In this document: one piece after another, positions 1 to 7,995 of the stretch
Layout: the number at the start of each line of letters is the position of its first letter
Position numbering within the stretch: position 1 is the stretch's first letter
Assembly: GCF_020023385.1 (NCBI RefSeq)
Contig: NZ_JAIQCL010000011.1
Coordinates: 30,515 to 94,514 of the forward strand
Direction of reading: 5' to 3'
Origin: Planococcus circulans
GTDB taxonomy: Bacteria > Bacillota > Bacilli > Bacillales_A > Planococcaceae
Length of the DNA stretch: 64,000 nucleotides
The notes under the pieces: generated by a model
What the model was told of the DNA's origin: nothing
Seen by the model: the letters and a program-made list of their open reading frames with translations, nothing else
The model's database searches: none
Position numbers and translations under genes: made by a program

Positions 1-10
1 TAATTCCTCC
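1..10 (-). promoter_or_regulatory. Shine-Dalgarno site of a gene beyond the left edge
   Basis: Read on the minus strand this is GGAGGAATTA directly after the flhO stop codon, a strong ribosome binding site. It implies another gene follows outside the window, by family synteny probably flhP, but that gene is not visible here. Confidence 0.6.
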
Positions 11-847
11 TTATACGCGACCGATTTCATTGACGGCTTTTTCCATGCTGCGATCGTAGGCTTGTATCACTTTTTGGTTTGATTCAAAACCTCGGTAAGT
101 CGTCATCATGTCTGTCATCGTTTGGGTCAAGTCAACATTCGATTGTTCGAGAAAGCCTTGTTTTACAAGGCTTTCTGTATTATTAAGCAAAGCAACATTA
201 TCAACAAATTGCGGAGTGCCTTCCGGATTTCCGGCCCACCGCAACAGATTCTGTCCCTCTTTTACAAACTGCTCCGGATTTTCAGTGTGGCCCATCCATA
301 GACGGCCACCTTGCGTGCCATCCGCTAACACAATCTGGCCATTGTCCTGCACTGTAAAGTTAGTCGATCCCACTTGGATCGGCTGCTGGTTTTCACCTAA
401 TACAGGAAATCCATCGCTGGTCATCAACGCACCTTCGGCATTTACTGCGAAAGTTCCGTTTTTCGTATAGCGGACTTCATTGTTATCTGCAGCTACTGCA
501 AAAACCATTGTGCCTTTTTGCTGAGTTTCTGGATTTATGGGCAATAACTCATCCATGAGCACTAAATCTGTCGTATTTCCGGTTTCTTTTAGAGGTCCTT
601 GCAAAAAAGAAGGAATCCCTTCCTGAGCATATACTCCCGTGGTTAAAGTCCCGATATTTTGGGGGACTATTGTACCTTTTTTGCCAGCCTCCATCGCTTT
701 AATCAACTGATTGGGAAAAGCGCGCATAACCGTTTGGTCCTCTTTGAAACCAGGAGTATTGGCATTTGATAGGTTATTCGTTAAGACTTGTTGCATCCTA
801 TTATTGGCCATCATCCCTGATGTAGCGGTATATAATCCACGAAACAT
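11..847 (-). CDS. flhO: Flagellar basal-body rod protein FlhO (FlgF/FlgG family)
   Basis: Structural protein of the flagellar rod, exported through the flagellar type III apparatus. The first 35 residues carry the rod signature (YTATSG, then NNLSNANTPGFK). The last 40 residues form the C-terminal rod domain (SNVDLTQTM, then YRGFESNQK). The start at 847 (MFRGLY) was chosen over an upstream in-frame ATG at 877, because GAGAGGAAG lies six bases before 847 and homologues begin with this peptide. Its 278 residues fit the family. It is divergent from the large flagellar operon, and a second gene follows it off the edge. In Bacillus subtilis flhO-flhP sits next to mbl, far from the fla operon, so this location differs. 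Confidence 0.88.
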   Translation of the reverse strand: MFRGLYTATSGMMANNRMQQVLTNNLSNANTPGFKEDQTVMRAFPNQLIKAMEAGKKGTIVPQNIGTLTTGVYAQEGIPSFLQGPLKETGNTTDLVLMDELLPINPETQQKGTMVFAVAADNNEVRYTKNGTFAVNAEGALMTSDGFPVLGENQQPIQVGSTNFTVQDNGQIVLADGTQGGRLWMGHTENPEQFVKEGQNLLRWAGNPEGTPQFVDNVALLNNTESLVKQGFLEQSNVDLTQTMTDMMTTYRGFESNQKVIQAYDRSMEKAVNEIGRV

Positions 848-1063
848 ATGAGTTCTTCCTCTCAAAACCAATTTCATTATTTCTCGCGTAGCATAACATT
901 TAAAATAGAATATAAATAGAGACTTTTAGATTAATATGGAAAATTTAACATTAAAAAAATATTTAAAAGAAAAATATACAAAATTATATAAACATGATAC
1001 TATCACGTTGTTATTATTTTTTGAAAATAGTACGAAATGACGAGTTTAAAAATAAAATAGATA
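848..1063. other. Divergent AT-rich intergenic region, flhO / fla operon
   Basis: Very AT-rich spacer that must hold promoters for both directions. I see no convincing sigma-D promoter (TAAA-N15-GCCGATAT) on either strand. The best sigma-A-like candidate for the rightward operon is listed separately. No open reading frame of interest. Confidence 0.6.
1021..1050 (+). promoter_or_regulatory. Candidate sigma-A promoter of the flagellar operon
   Basis: TTGAAA at 1021-1026 and TTTAAA at 1045-1050 are separated by 18 bases. Transcription would start near 1057, just ahead of the riboswitch aptamer. The -10 match is weak and the region is AT-rich, so other promoters are possible. Confidence 0.35.
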
Positions 1064-1157
1064 AAATCATTGTGATAATGGCAAACTTATTCGAAAGATA
1101 AAGACGCAAAGCCACGGGCCTAACTACATGACGTATAAGGCAGCCGGGTTACCAAAA
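1064..1157 (+). ncRNA. Cyclic di-GMP-I (GEMM-I) riboswitch aptamer
   Basis: The conserved GEMM core is directly readable: GGCAAAC at 1080-1086, a GAAA tetraloop hairpin (1087-1103), GACGCAAAGCCACGGGCCTAA at about 1103-1123, and CAGCCGGGTTACC at 1141-1153. These are the hallmark nucleotides of the c-di-GMP-I class, including the tetraloop receptor side (CCTAA...TATAAGG). The aptamer lies in the leader of flgB, the first gene of the flagellar operon. Control of flagellar genes by this riboswitch class is established elsewhere, for example the flagellar operon of Clostridioides difficile. An outer P1 helix may pair 1064-1071 with 1157-1168. Aptamer identity is strong; exact boundaries are approximate. 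Confidence 0.93.
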
Positions 1158-1159
1158 AT

Positions 1160-1187
1160 GGTAGATTTAATTAAATCCATCTTTTTT
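1160..1187 (+). terminator. Riboswitch expression-platform terminator
   Basis: GATTTAATTAAATC (1164-1177) is a perfect palindrome, extended outward by a few pairs (G1160-C1181, G1161-T1180, T1162-A1179) around one A-C mismatch. It is followed by T1182-T1187. Its 5' arm overlaps the likely 3' strand of the aptamer P1 helix, so aptamer closure and terminator formation would compete. Confidence 0.6.
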
Positions 1188-1235
1188 AAGGTGGTTTTTT
1201 ATTTAAAATTAATTGTAAAAAAAAGGAGTTTATTA

Positions 1236-1637
1236 ATGAATATATTCCCTAAATCTCTTGAAACTATGGAGCAAGCGCTGTCGGCTTCAACCCTAAGACA
1301 ACGAGTCCACTCAGCAAATATCGCCAATGTGGATACAGCTAATTACAAAAGCAAAAAAGTCGATTTTCAAGCAGCGTTGGATACAGCGATGAACCAGCAA
1401 AGCCTTTCAAGTTATAAAACAAACGAGCGGCATCTGTCGTTCAGCAACGAACGATCGGTGACTAAAACTGAAGTTTTGACGAACAACTCCACAAAATACA
1501 ATAACAACGGCAATAATGTTGACATGGACGTCGAAATGGCTGAACTGGCAAAAAACCAATTATGGTATAACGCTGTTACCGAACGGGTAAACAGCAAACT
1601 CAACAGTTTAAGCTCTGTTATTAATGGAGGGAGATAA
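1236..1637 (+). CDS. flgB: Flagellar basal-body rod protein FlgB
   Basis: Proximal rod protein of the flagellar basal body. The N-terminus has the rod signature (HSANIANVDTANYKSKKVDF), and the C-terminus ends with the amphipathic rod helix. Its 133 residues match the usual FlgB length of about 130. The reading frame is open upstream to 1128, but that stretch is riboswitch and terminator. The ATG at 1236 follows AAAAGGAG by seven bases and is the true start. It is the first gene of the flagellar operon and its mRNA leader carries the c-di-GMP aptamer. Confidence 0.95.
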   Translation: MNIFPKSLETMEQALSASTLRQRVHSANIANVDTANYKSKKVDFQAALDTAMNQQSLSSYKTNERHLSFSNERSVTKTEVLTNNSTKYNNNGNNVDMDVEMAELAKNQLWYNAVTERVNSKLNSLSSVINGGR

Positions 1638-1642
1638 AAAAG

Positions 1643-2098
1643 ATGAGTTTATTTAACGGATTTAACATCAGTTCTTCCGGCCTCACAGCCAACCGACTCC
1701 GGATGGACGTTGTATCTGCCAATATCGCAAATGCCAACACAAATCGTGCCGAGCTGGTGGATGGGGAATGGATGCCTTATCGCCGAAAAACAGTGGAATT
1801 ATCTCAAAGCGGCGGATCGCCTTTTGCTAATCAATTGCAGTCGGTGATCAATAAAGGCAATGCTGCAGTGACAGGAGTCAAAGTTTCTGAAATCAAAGAA
1901 GATGAGACGCCATTTACGATGACTTATGATCCGGAGCATCCGGATGCCGGAGAAGACGGTTATGTCCGTTCATCTAATGTCGATCCATTGAAAGAAATGG
2001 TGGATTTGATGTCTGCAACCCGCTCCTACGAAGCCAACGTCACAGCGTTGAATGCTTCGAAAAGCATGTTCATGAAAGCGTTGGAGATTGGGAAATAA
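1643..2098 (+). CDS. flgC: Flagellar basal-body rod protein FlgC
   Basis: Proximal rod component that assembles with FlgB, FliE and FlgG. N-terminal rod motif VSANIANANTNRAE and a C-terminal motif (RSYEANVTALNASKSMFMKALEIGK). It has 151 codons, family-typical. It starts five bases after flgB behind GGAGGGAG. Unlike in Bacillus, fliE does not follow directly: 340 bases of repeats intervene. Confidence 0.95.
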   Translation: MSLFNGFNISSSGLTANRLRMDVVSANIANANTNRAELVDGEWMPYRRKTVELSQSGGSPFANQLQSVINKGNAAVTGVKVSEIKEDETPFTMTYDPEHPDAGEDGYVRSSNVDPLKEMVDLMSATRSYEANVTALNASKSMFMKALEIGK

Positions 2099-2112
2099 CT
2101 AGTGGTTTTCAC

Positions 2113-2234
2113 TTTTGGATATTCCGCAAAACAACTCCGCTTTCCTACGGGCTTGCGCTGAACTAACTCGGGCTATGCGCCCGAGTGGATTTCAGCACTT
2201 CGCTATCCCGCGGGAGTCTCCGTTGTTTTGCTCC
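2113..2234. repeat. Interspersed palindromic repeat, family A (copy 1)
   Basis: About 120 bp bounded by inverted ends (GCAAAACAAC at 2127-2136 and GTTGTTTTGC at 2222-2231). It has the central hairpin CTCGGG/CCCGAG and the phrase CTGAACTAACTCGGG. A second, diverged copy lies at 38240-38363. The style matches extragenic palindromic repeats of Bacillales. It sits inside the flagellar operon between flgC and fliE. Confidence 0.7.
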
Positions 2235-2288
2235 ATATCTTATATCTAAACAGTAGAAAATTTAGTGTTGCTTAAACTTAATAAAAAC

Positions 2289-2388
2289 CTAAGCGCCGGC
2301 GCGTCCAAGGGCTAAGCGAAACAAGAAGACAGGCGTTCTTTGCCTGGCTTCTTGTGGGAGCTATGCCCAAAGCGACCGAAGCGCTAAT
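2289..2388. repeat. Interspersed palindromic repeat, family C
   Basis: Different from family A. It is bounded by AAGCGC-type ends (AAGCGCCGGCGCG at 2291-2303, GAAGCGCTAA at 2379-2388) and contains a strong hairpin at 2321-2354 (ACAAGAAG ... CTTCTTGT around AGGCG/TGCCT). Only one copy occurs in this window, so repeat status is inferred from structure and location. No T-run follows the hairpin, so it is not an obvious terminator. Confidence 0.5.
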
Positions 2389-2438
2389 TAGAAGTGAATA
2401 CATCAATATCAAATTATATAGATCATTAAGGAGGCACT

Positions 2439-2735
2439 ATGGAAAAAATTAGCCAGATTCAGACGCCTTTCATCCAAAATCAATTGTTCGATAAAGTGAA
2501 ACCCGAAACCAAAGTGGAAGGGTTCGGGGAAATATTCAAGGATGCGTTAAAAGAAGTAAGCAAAGCACAAAATGAATCAGATAAATTGACCAACCAATTG
2601 GTGACAGGAGAAGTTCAGGATGTACATGAAGTCATGATCGCTTCGCAAAAAGCCAGCTTGTCTTTGCAGATGACGATGCAGGTCCGCAACAAGGTTGTCG
2701 AGGCTTATCAAGAAGTGATGAGAATGCAAGTATGA
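2439..2735 (+). CDS. fliE: Flagellar hook-basal body protein FliE
   Basis: Small adaptor linking the MS ring (FliF) to the rod. Its 98 residues and the conserved C-terminal half (DVHEVMIASQKASLSLQMTMQVRNKVVEAYQE) are characteristic. The start at 2439 follows AAGGAGG. It resumes the operon after the 340-bp repeat block and is followed by fliF 25 bases later. Confidence 0.95.
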   Translation: MEKISQIQTPFIQNQLFDKVKPETKVEGFGEIFKDALKEVSKAQNESDKLTNQLVTGEVQDVHEVMIASQKASLSLQMTMQVRNKVVEAYQEVMRMQV

Positions 2736-2760
2736 TAGGGACCGGCGGGATGATGACTAA

Positions 2761-4398
2761 ATGAAAGAGAAGTTTTCGACATATAAAACGAAATTGAGTG
2801 AATCGTGGACCAGTTTTTCTCCTGTAACGAAATGGTCTGTTATTGGCTCCTTTTTTATCACCTTGATAATCTTGATTGTCTTTGTTTTTCTGAGTAATCG
2901 CTCCGAGTTTTCAGTACTGTATTCTAATTTGACAGCAGCTGAAGCAGGTGAAATCAAAACAGCGATTGAAGAGCAAGCCATTCCGGTGCAAGTTTCGGCA
3001 GATGGAAAAACCATCAGCGTGCCGGAAGAGCATTTGGCTAATTTGAAAGTCAGCTTGGCTGCGGAAGGCATTCCGAAAAATGGAAATGTGAATTACGGCA
3101 TATTTAGTGAAAATATGGGTCTTGGAATGACGGATCGCCATTTTGATGTTGTGGAACGAGATGCCATGCAAAACGAATTGGCATATTTGATTCAACAGAT
3201 TGATGGAGTAACGGAAGCGAATGTCATGATCACGCTGCCGAAGGAAAATATTTGGATTACGGATGATGAGCAGACATCAACAGCATCTATCGTCATTAAA
3301 GGCGATCCAACATTCCAGTTGGATCAGAAACAAATAAATGGCTTGTATCATCTGATCAGCAAATCGGTTCCAAGTTTACCGGCTGAGCAGATTGTCATTA
3401 TGGATCAGAACGGCCAAGTGTTCGAAGTGCAGGATGCCAATCAGGCAGATACCAATTTGTCGGTTTACCAGCAGCACCGCGAAATCCAAAAAGGCATCGA
3501 ACAGGATATTCAGCGCGAGCTGCAGCAAATGCTGGGCTTGTTATTAGGGCAGGACAAAGTGGTTGTTTCTGTTATGACGAACATCGATTTCACGAAAGAA
3601 AAGCGGGAAGAGCAATTGGTTGAACCCGTCGATATTGAAAACAATGAAGGTTTGGATATCAGTGTGGAACGGATTGTCGAAACTTATTCAAGTGAAGGCA
3701 CAGTCATTGAAGATGCAGCGGGAACCGGTGAAACAGAAGTAGCTAATTATCCGGGTGTGGATGGTGCCGGCAACAGTGAATCCGAACGAACAGAAGAGCG
3801 AATCAATAGCGAAGTCAATCGGATCAATCGGCAAATCGAGATGAGTCCATACGTCATCGATGATATTACGATCAACGTAGGTGTGGAACCGCCAGTTCCT
3901 GAGAATCCAGCCAGCTTAACACAAGAAAACGTTACGGATATCAGCAATCTATTGAAGAATGCGGTCAGTACTTCATTGAGTATGAATGAATTCCCTGCAA
4001 CTGAGGCAGAGCTGGAAGATCGGATTTCTGTTTTTGCAACCGAGTTTCAGGGACGTCCAGCAGTTGAAGAAGAAGAGCCGGAAACAACATTCCTGGCAGG
4101 GATACCGAATAACCTTCTGCTTGTAATCGGCGCAGCGGTTGTTTTACTCCTTATTATTGTTGTAGTACTAATTTTGCTTCGCAGAAGGAAGAAAGAAGAG
4201 ATTTTTGAAGAAGAGTATGAGTTTGGTGGATTTGAACAGGCTTTGGCTAAGTCAAATCAAGTAGAACTTGAAGAAGAGATCGATTTATCTGCATTTGGTT
4301 CAAAATCAAATCCAAAGCAAAAGACAATTGAGAAACTTGCTAAAGGGAGACCTGAAGATTTTGCTAAATTGCTGCGAACGTGGATGGCGGATGACTAG
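2761..4398 (+). CDS. fliF: Flagellar MS-ring protein FliF
   Basis: Inner-membrane ring that nucleates the basal body and export gate. At 545 residues it is typical of Bacillus FliF. It has a transmembrane helix near residues 24-45, then the YscJ-like ring domains (DVVERDAMQNELAYLIQQIDGV). A second transmembrane helix lies near residues 445-475 (NNLLLVIGAAVVLLLI), followed by a basic and acidic cytoplasmic tail ending in LAKGRPEDFAKLLRTWM, which binds FliG. The ribosome binding site is only moderate. fliG follows 11 bases downstream. Confidence 0.97.
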   Translation: MKEKFSTYKTKLSESWTSFSPVTKWSVIGSFFITLIILIVFVFLSNRSEFSVLYSNLTAAEAGEIKTAIEEQAIPVQVSADGKTISVPEEHLANLKVSLAAEGIPKNGNVNYGIFSENMGLGMTDRHFDVVERDAMQNELAYLIQQIDGVTEANVMITLPKENIWITDDEQTSTASIVIKGDPTFQLDQKQINGLYHLISKSVPSLPAEQIVIMDQNGQVFEVQDANQADTNLSVYQQHREIQKGIEQDIQRELQQMLGLLLGQDKVVVSVMTNIDFTKEKREEQLVEPVDIENNEGLDISVERIVETYSSEGTVIEDAAGTGETEVANYPGVDGAGNSESERTEERINSEVNRINRQIEMSPYVIDDITINVGVEPPVPENPASLTQENVTDISNLLKNAVSTSLSMNEFPATEAELEDRISVFATEFQGRPAVEEEEPETTFLAGIPNNLLLVIGAAVVLLLIIVVVLILLRRRKKEEIFEEEYEFGGFEQALAKSNQVELEEEIDLSAFGSKSNPKQKTIEKLAKGRPEDFAKLLRTWMADD

Positions 4399-4409
4399 GA
4401 GAGTAATCA

Positions 4410-5423
4410 ATGGTTAATATAACAAAAGAATTAACGGGTGTGCAGAAAGTAGCGGTTTTACTTGTAGGGCTTGGACCGGATGTTTCGGTTGATTTGTTTA
4501 AGCAATTGACAGAAGCCGAAATTGACTTGTTGACGATGGAGATTGCGAACGTTCGTCAATTGCCAAACAGTCAGACAGAGGCGATTATTGATGAATTCTA
4601 TGAAATGATGGTGGGGCAAGATTACCTGAACGAAGGCGGTTTAGGCTATGCTCGGAGCATTTTGGAAAAAGCATTGGGTAAAGAAAAAGCGATGGAAACC
4701 ATCGGGCGCTTGTCGAATCGCCTGCAAGTGAAACCTTTTCATTTCGCGAGAAAAGCAGATCCAAACCAGATATTGAATATTCTGCAGCATGAGCATGCGC
4801 AAACGATTGCATTGGTTCTATCCTATTTAGATGCTAAGCAATCTTCCGAAATCCTATCCCAGCTCCCTAGCGAAAAACAAGCAGAGGTTGCGCGGAGAAT
4901 TGCACAGATGGAAAGCACATCCCCTGAAGTTATCTTTCAAATAGAACAGATTTTGGAGCGGAAGCTTTCGGCTTCCGGAACTCAGGATTACACTGCAACT
5001 GGCGGAGTGGAGTCGATTGTCCGTGTATTGAATAAGATTGACCTTGGAACAGAGAGAGCAATCCTTTCAGCGCTGGAAAAAGAGAATCCGGATTTGGTTG
5101 CGGAAATCAAGAAGCGTTTGTTCGTTTTTGAAGATATTATCAATTTGGATTCCCGATCCATTCAACGGGTTATTCGTGACGTTAACGATACGAATTTAAC
5201 TTTTGCATTGAAAGTGGCAAGTGATGAAGTAAAAGATGCAATATATGCAAATATGTCAACGCGTCGTGCAGATCTCATCCGTGATGAAATTGATGTGATG
5301 GGGCCAGTGAAACTGAAAGATGTAGAAAATGCTCAAACCAGCATCGTTTCGTTAATGAGAAGTCTCGAAGAAAAAGGTGAAATCGCAGTTTCTCGTGGCA
5401 AAGGGGATGAGTTGATTGTCTAA
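4410..5423 (+). CDS. fliG: Flagellar motor switch protein FliG
   Basis: Rotor protein of the C-ring that contacts the stator. Its 337 residues contain the N-terminal FliF-binding domain, a middle domain with HEHAQTIALVLSYL, and the C-terminal torque helix (KRLFVFEDIINLDSRSIQRVIRD) with its charged residues intact. The usual EHPQ motif of the middle domain, at the FliM interface, reads EHAQ here. The reading frame overlaps the fliH start by eight bases, indicating coupled translation. Confidence 0.97.
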   Translation: MVNITKELTGVQKVAVLLVGLGPDVSVDLFKQLTEAEIDLLTMEIANVRQLPNSQTEAIIDEFYEMMVGQDYLNEGGLGYARSILEKALGKEKAMETIGRLSNRLQVKPFHFARKADPNQILNILQHEHAQTIALVLSYLDAKQSSEILSQLPSEKQAEVARRIAQMESTSPEVIFQIEQILERKLSASGTQDYTATGGVESIVRVLNKIDLGTERAILSALEKENPDLVAEIKKRLFVFEDIINLDSRSIQRVIRDVNDTNLTFALKVASDEVKDAIYANMSTRRADLIRDEIDVMGPVKLKDVENAQTSIVSLMRSLEEKGEIAVSRGKGDELIV

Positions 5424-6222
5424 TATTATCCGCAACCACTCCCAGGCAACTTCTTTAATAAGTGAAAAAAAAATAATTGGCACAAAAAAAATTGAAACAA
5501 AAAAACTAGATTTTATTGAAAGAGCAGTTGACTCGCAACAACAAAGAAGAAGTTTACGGGAAGACATTGAACATTTGGATGCTCAAGCAAAGTTATTAAA
5601 GGATCAATTAGAAATACAGAAACAAGAAGCGCAGCAAACCATTGAACAGTGGTGGGTGGAAAAGCGGGAAGAAGCAGAGCTAGAAGCAAAAAGACTGGCC
5701 GAAGAATCGGCTCTACAAGGATTTCAAGCTGGATATGACAAAGGGCTTGCAACAATAGAAGAACAATTTCAACAAAAACGCCAAGAGATGAATAGCTTAA
5801 TCGAAACAGCGTACTTAGAAAAGGCTCAAATAATTCAACAATCGGAACCGTTCTTGTTATCACTAAGTGTAAAGATTGCTGAAAAAGTAATTAAACAAGA
5901 ATTAAAGCAAAACGAAGACCAGTTGTTGAATATCATTAAGCAGGCACTTCGGCAAGTTGAAGAAGCAGAAGATGTCATGCTGCAAGTAGCTCTCGAAGAT
6001 TACCCGCTGGTTCTGCCTTTTATGGAAGAGTTGAGAACCTACGTTAAAGCAGATTCTGAATTAAAGTTGGTTCCCACGGCAAGTTTGACGATAGGCGGAT
6101 GCATGATTCAAACAGCAAGCGGCTCATATGATGCAACTGTGGATAGCCAATTAGAAGAAATCAGAAGACAAATGCTCGCTTATTGTGAGGAGAAAATAAA
6201 CGATGAACCTATGGGAAGATGA
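5416..6222 (+). CDS. fliH: Flagellar assembly protein FliH
   Basis: Regulator of the FliI export ATPase. Its 268 residues have a long charged, Gln/Glu-rich coiled coil (about residues 40-130) and a conserved C-terminal domain (LSVKIAEKVIKQELKQNE). The start is a TTG at 5416, behind AAGGGG and overlapping the end of fliG. Its own end overlaps the fliI start at 6203. Sequence similarity in FliH is generally low, so coiled-coil architecture and position between fliG and fliI weigh most. Confidence 0.92.
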   Translation: MSNIIRNHSQATSLISEKKIIGTKKIETKKLDFIERAVDSQQQRRSLREDIEHLDAQAKLLKDQLEIQKQEAQQTIEQWWVEKREEAELEAKRLAEESALQGFQAGYDKGLATIEEQFQQKRQEMNSLIETAYLEKAQIIQQSEPFLLSLSVKIAEKVIKQELKQNEDQLLNIIKQALRQVEEAEDVMLQVALEDYPLVLPFMEELRTYVKADSELKLVPTASLTIGGCMIQTASGSYDATVDSQLEEIRRQMLAYCEEKINDEPMGR

Positions 6223-7519
6223 ATATGTGTCTTTGCTGGATGAGATGGAACCAGTAAAAAAGCATGGCAAAGTGGTTCAAGTGATTGGACTAACTATCGA
6301 GTCCAAAGGCCCTAATGCTAAAATCGGCGAATTGTGTCTGTTGTACCCCAAGCGCAATGAACCGCCAATTGAAGCGGAGGTGGTGGGCTTTAAGGAAAAT
6401 CGCATTATGCTCATGCCGTTGCAGGATCTTTCGCAGGTCGGTCCCGGATGTCTCGTCGTTGCAACTGGTGGACCGCTTCAAATTAAAGTCGGTCCCACTA
6501 TTTTAGGTAAAGTGCTTGATGGAACCGGGATGCCTCTTGATGAGAGCTTGCTGCCGCGCGGACTGAAAAAGTATTCGACCAATAATACACCGCCTAATCC
6601 GTTGAAGCGGCCACGAATTGATAAACCGCTGGAAGTGGGTGTCCGAGCGATTGACGGCTTGCTGACTGTTGGACAAGGACAGCGCGTTGGCGTGTTCGCC
6701 GGAAGCGGCGTCGGAAAGAGTACATTGATGGGCATGATTGCCCGCAATACAGAAGCTGATATCAATGTCATTGCATTAGTTGGTGAGCGTGGCCGCGAAG
6801 TACGTGATTTCATTGAGCGGGATCTCGGTCCTGAGGGATTGAAGAAATCAGTAGTCGTAGCAGCAACTTCCGATCAGACACCCATGCAGCGAATCAAAGC
6901 GGCGTTGACCGCAACCGCGATTGCCGAATATTTCCGTGATCAAGGAAAAAACGTCATGCTAATGATGGATTCGGTTACCCGGTTTGCCATGGCACAGCGG
7001 GAAGTTGGACTGGCGGTGGGTGAACCGCCTACAAGTAAGGGTTACACACCGAGCGTTTTCGCCTTGCTGCCTAAGCTTTTGGAGCGTTCAGGCACTTCCA
7101 GTAAAGGTTCGATTACTGCTTTCTATACTGTTTTAGTAGATGGTGATGATATGAACGAACCAATTGCAGATGCGGTGCGGGGAATTTTAGATGGCCATAT
7201 CGTCTTGGACCGCAAAATTGCCCAAAAAGGACAATTCCCTGCGATCAATGTCATGGCAAGCGTCAGCCGGGTCATGCACGAAGTCGTCTCGGCGGAACAC
7301 CAGCAGGCGTCGCGTGAATTCAAGCGCTTGCTGGCGGCCTATGAAACATCAGAAGATCTGATCAATATCGGTGCATATAAGAGCGGCGCCAATAAAGAAA
7401 TCGATGATGCAATCCGGTCGCATCCACTGATCAAGGAATACCTGCAGCAGGATATCTATGAAAAAGCCAAACTGGAACAAAGTATAGAACGGTTATCAGC
7501 ACAATTTGGAGGCGTTTAA
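6203..7519 (+). CDS. fliI: Flagellum-specific ATP synthase FliI
   Basis: Hexameric ATPase of the flagellar type III export apparatus, related to F1 beta. It has 438 residues. Walker A GSGVGKS lies near residues 167-173, the VGERGREV motif follows, and Walker B is in VMLMMDSVTRFA. The F-ATPase-like segment VGEPPTSKGYTPSVFALLPKLLERSG is fully conserved. Start ATG 6203 has GAGGAG eight bases upstream and overlaps fliH. Confidence 0.98.
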   Translation: MNLWEDEYVSLLDEMEPVKKHGKVVQVIGLTIESKGPNAKIGELCLLYPKRNEPPIEAEVVGFKENRIMLMPLQDLSQVGPGCLVVATGGPLQIKVGPTILGKVLDGTGMPLDESLLPRGLKKYSTNNTPPNPLKRPRIDKPLEVGVRAIDGLLTVGQGQRVGVFAGSGVGKSTLMGMIARNTEADINVIALVGERGREVRDFIERDLGPEGLKKSVVVAATSDQTPMQRIKAALTATAIAEYFRDQGKNVMLMMDSVTRFAMAQREVGLAVGEPPTSKGYTPSVFALLPKLLERSGTSSKGSITAFYTVLVDGDDMNEPIADAVRGILDGHIVLDRKIAQKGQFPAINVMASVSRVMHEVVSAEHQQASREFKRLLAAYETSEDLINIGAYKSGANKEIDDAIRSHPLIKEYLQQDIYEKAKLEQSIERLSAQFGGV

Positions 7520-7520
7520 A

Positions 7521-7991
7521 CTGACACAATTTAATTTTAGATTTCAAAAGATATTGGATTTAAAGGAAAATGAAAAGGGCTTTGCGCAGATCCAAATGGC
7601 CGAAGCCATTAAACAGCATGAAGTAGGCCATCAGCGCAACAGAGCTATTGAAAACAAAATCAGCGATGTGGAGCAATTGAAAAATGCCAAGCAGGAAAAA
7701 GGCGTCAATATTTCAGAGTTGAGAATGTTGGAGGAGTATATCCACCAGCTTCAGGATCAGTCACTTTCTTCTAAGCGAGAACTTGAATACTTGCAGAAAA
7801 ACGTTTCGACATCCCAAGGAGTGCTTCTAAAGAAAACCCAGGAAGAAAAAACGTGGGAAAATTTGAAGCAGCAGAAGCTGAATAGCTTTCAGGAAGCAAC
7901 TAAAGCTGCCGAACAAAGCTTTTTTGATGAAATGGCGAGCACACGATTTTACCGCTTAACTAAAGCCAGTAACTTAGCGGAAGGAATTTAA
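7521..7991 (+). CDS. fliJ: Flagellar export chaperone FliJ (probable CTG start)
   Basis: Central stalk of the export ATPase, analogous to F1 gamma. The product is an almost continuous charged coiled coil of about 156 residues beginning with FNFRFQKILDLKENEKG, the conserved FliJ N-terminus. The frame is open from a TTG at 7506, but the only good ribosome binding site, GGAGG at 7508-7512, lies after that TTG. It is eight bases before a CTG at 7521, immediately after the fliI stop. Homologues also start at about this residue. A CTG start is therefore the best reading. ylxF, which follows fliJ in Bacillus, is absent: fliK starts four bases later. Confidence 0.88.
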   Translation: MTQFNFRFQKILDLKENEKGFAQIQMAEAIKQHEVGHQRNRAIENKISDVEQLKNAKQEKGVNISELRMLEEYIHQLQDQSLSSKRELEYLQKNVSTSQGVLLKKTQEEKTWENLKQQKLNSFQEATKAAEQSFFDEMASTRFYRLTKASNLAEGI

Positions 7992-7995
7992 ACAG

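Noticed and set aside
848..1063. Sigma-D promoter for flhO or the fla operon
   Set aside because: No TAAA-N15-GCCGATAT match with an acceptable number of mismatches on either strand.
1128..1235. N-terminal extension of flgB reading through the leader
   Set aside because: These codons coincide with the riboswitch and terminator. The AAAAGGAG-preceded ATG at 1236 gives the normal FlgB length.
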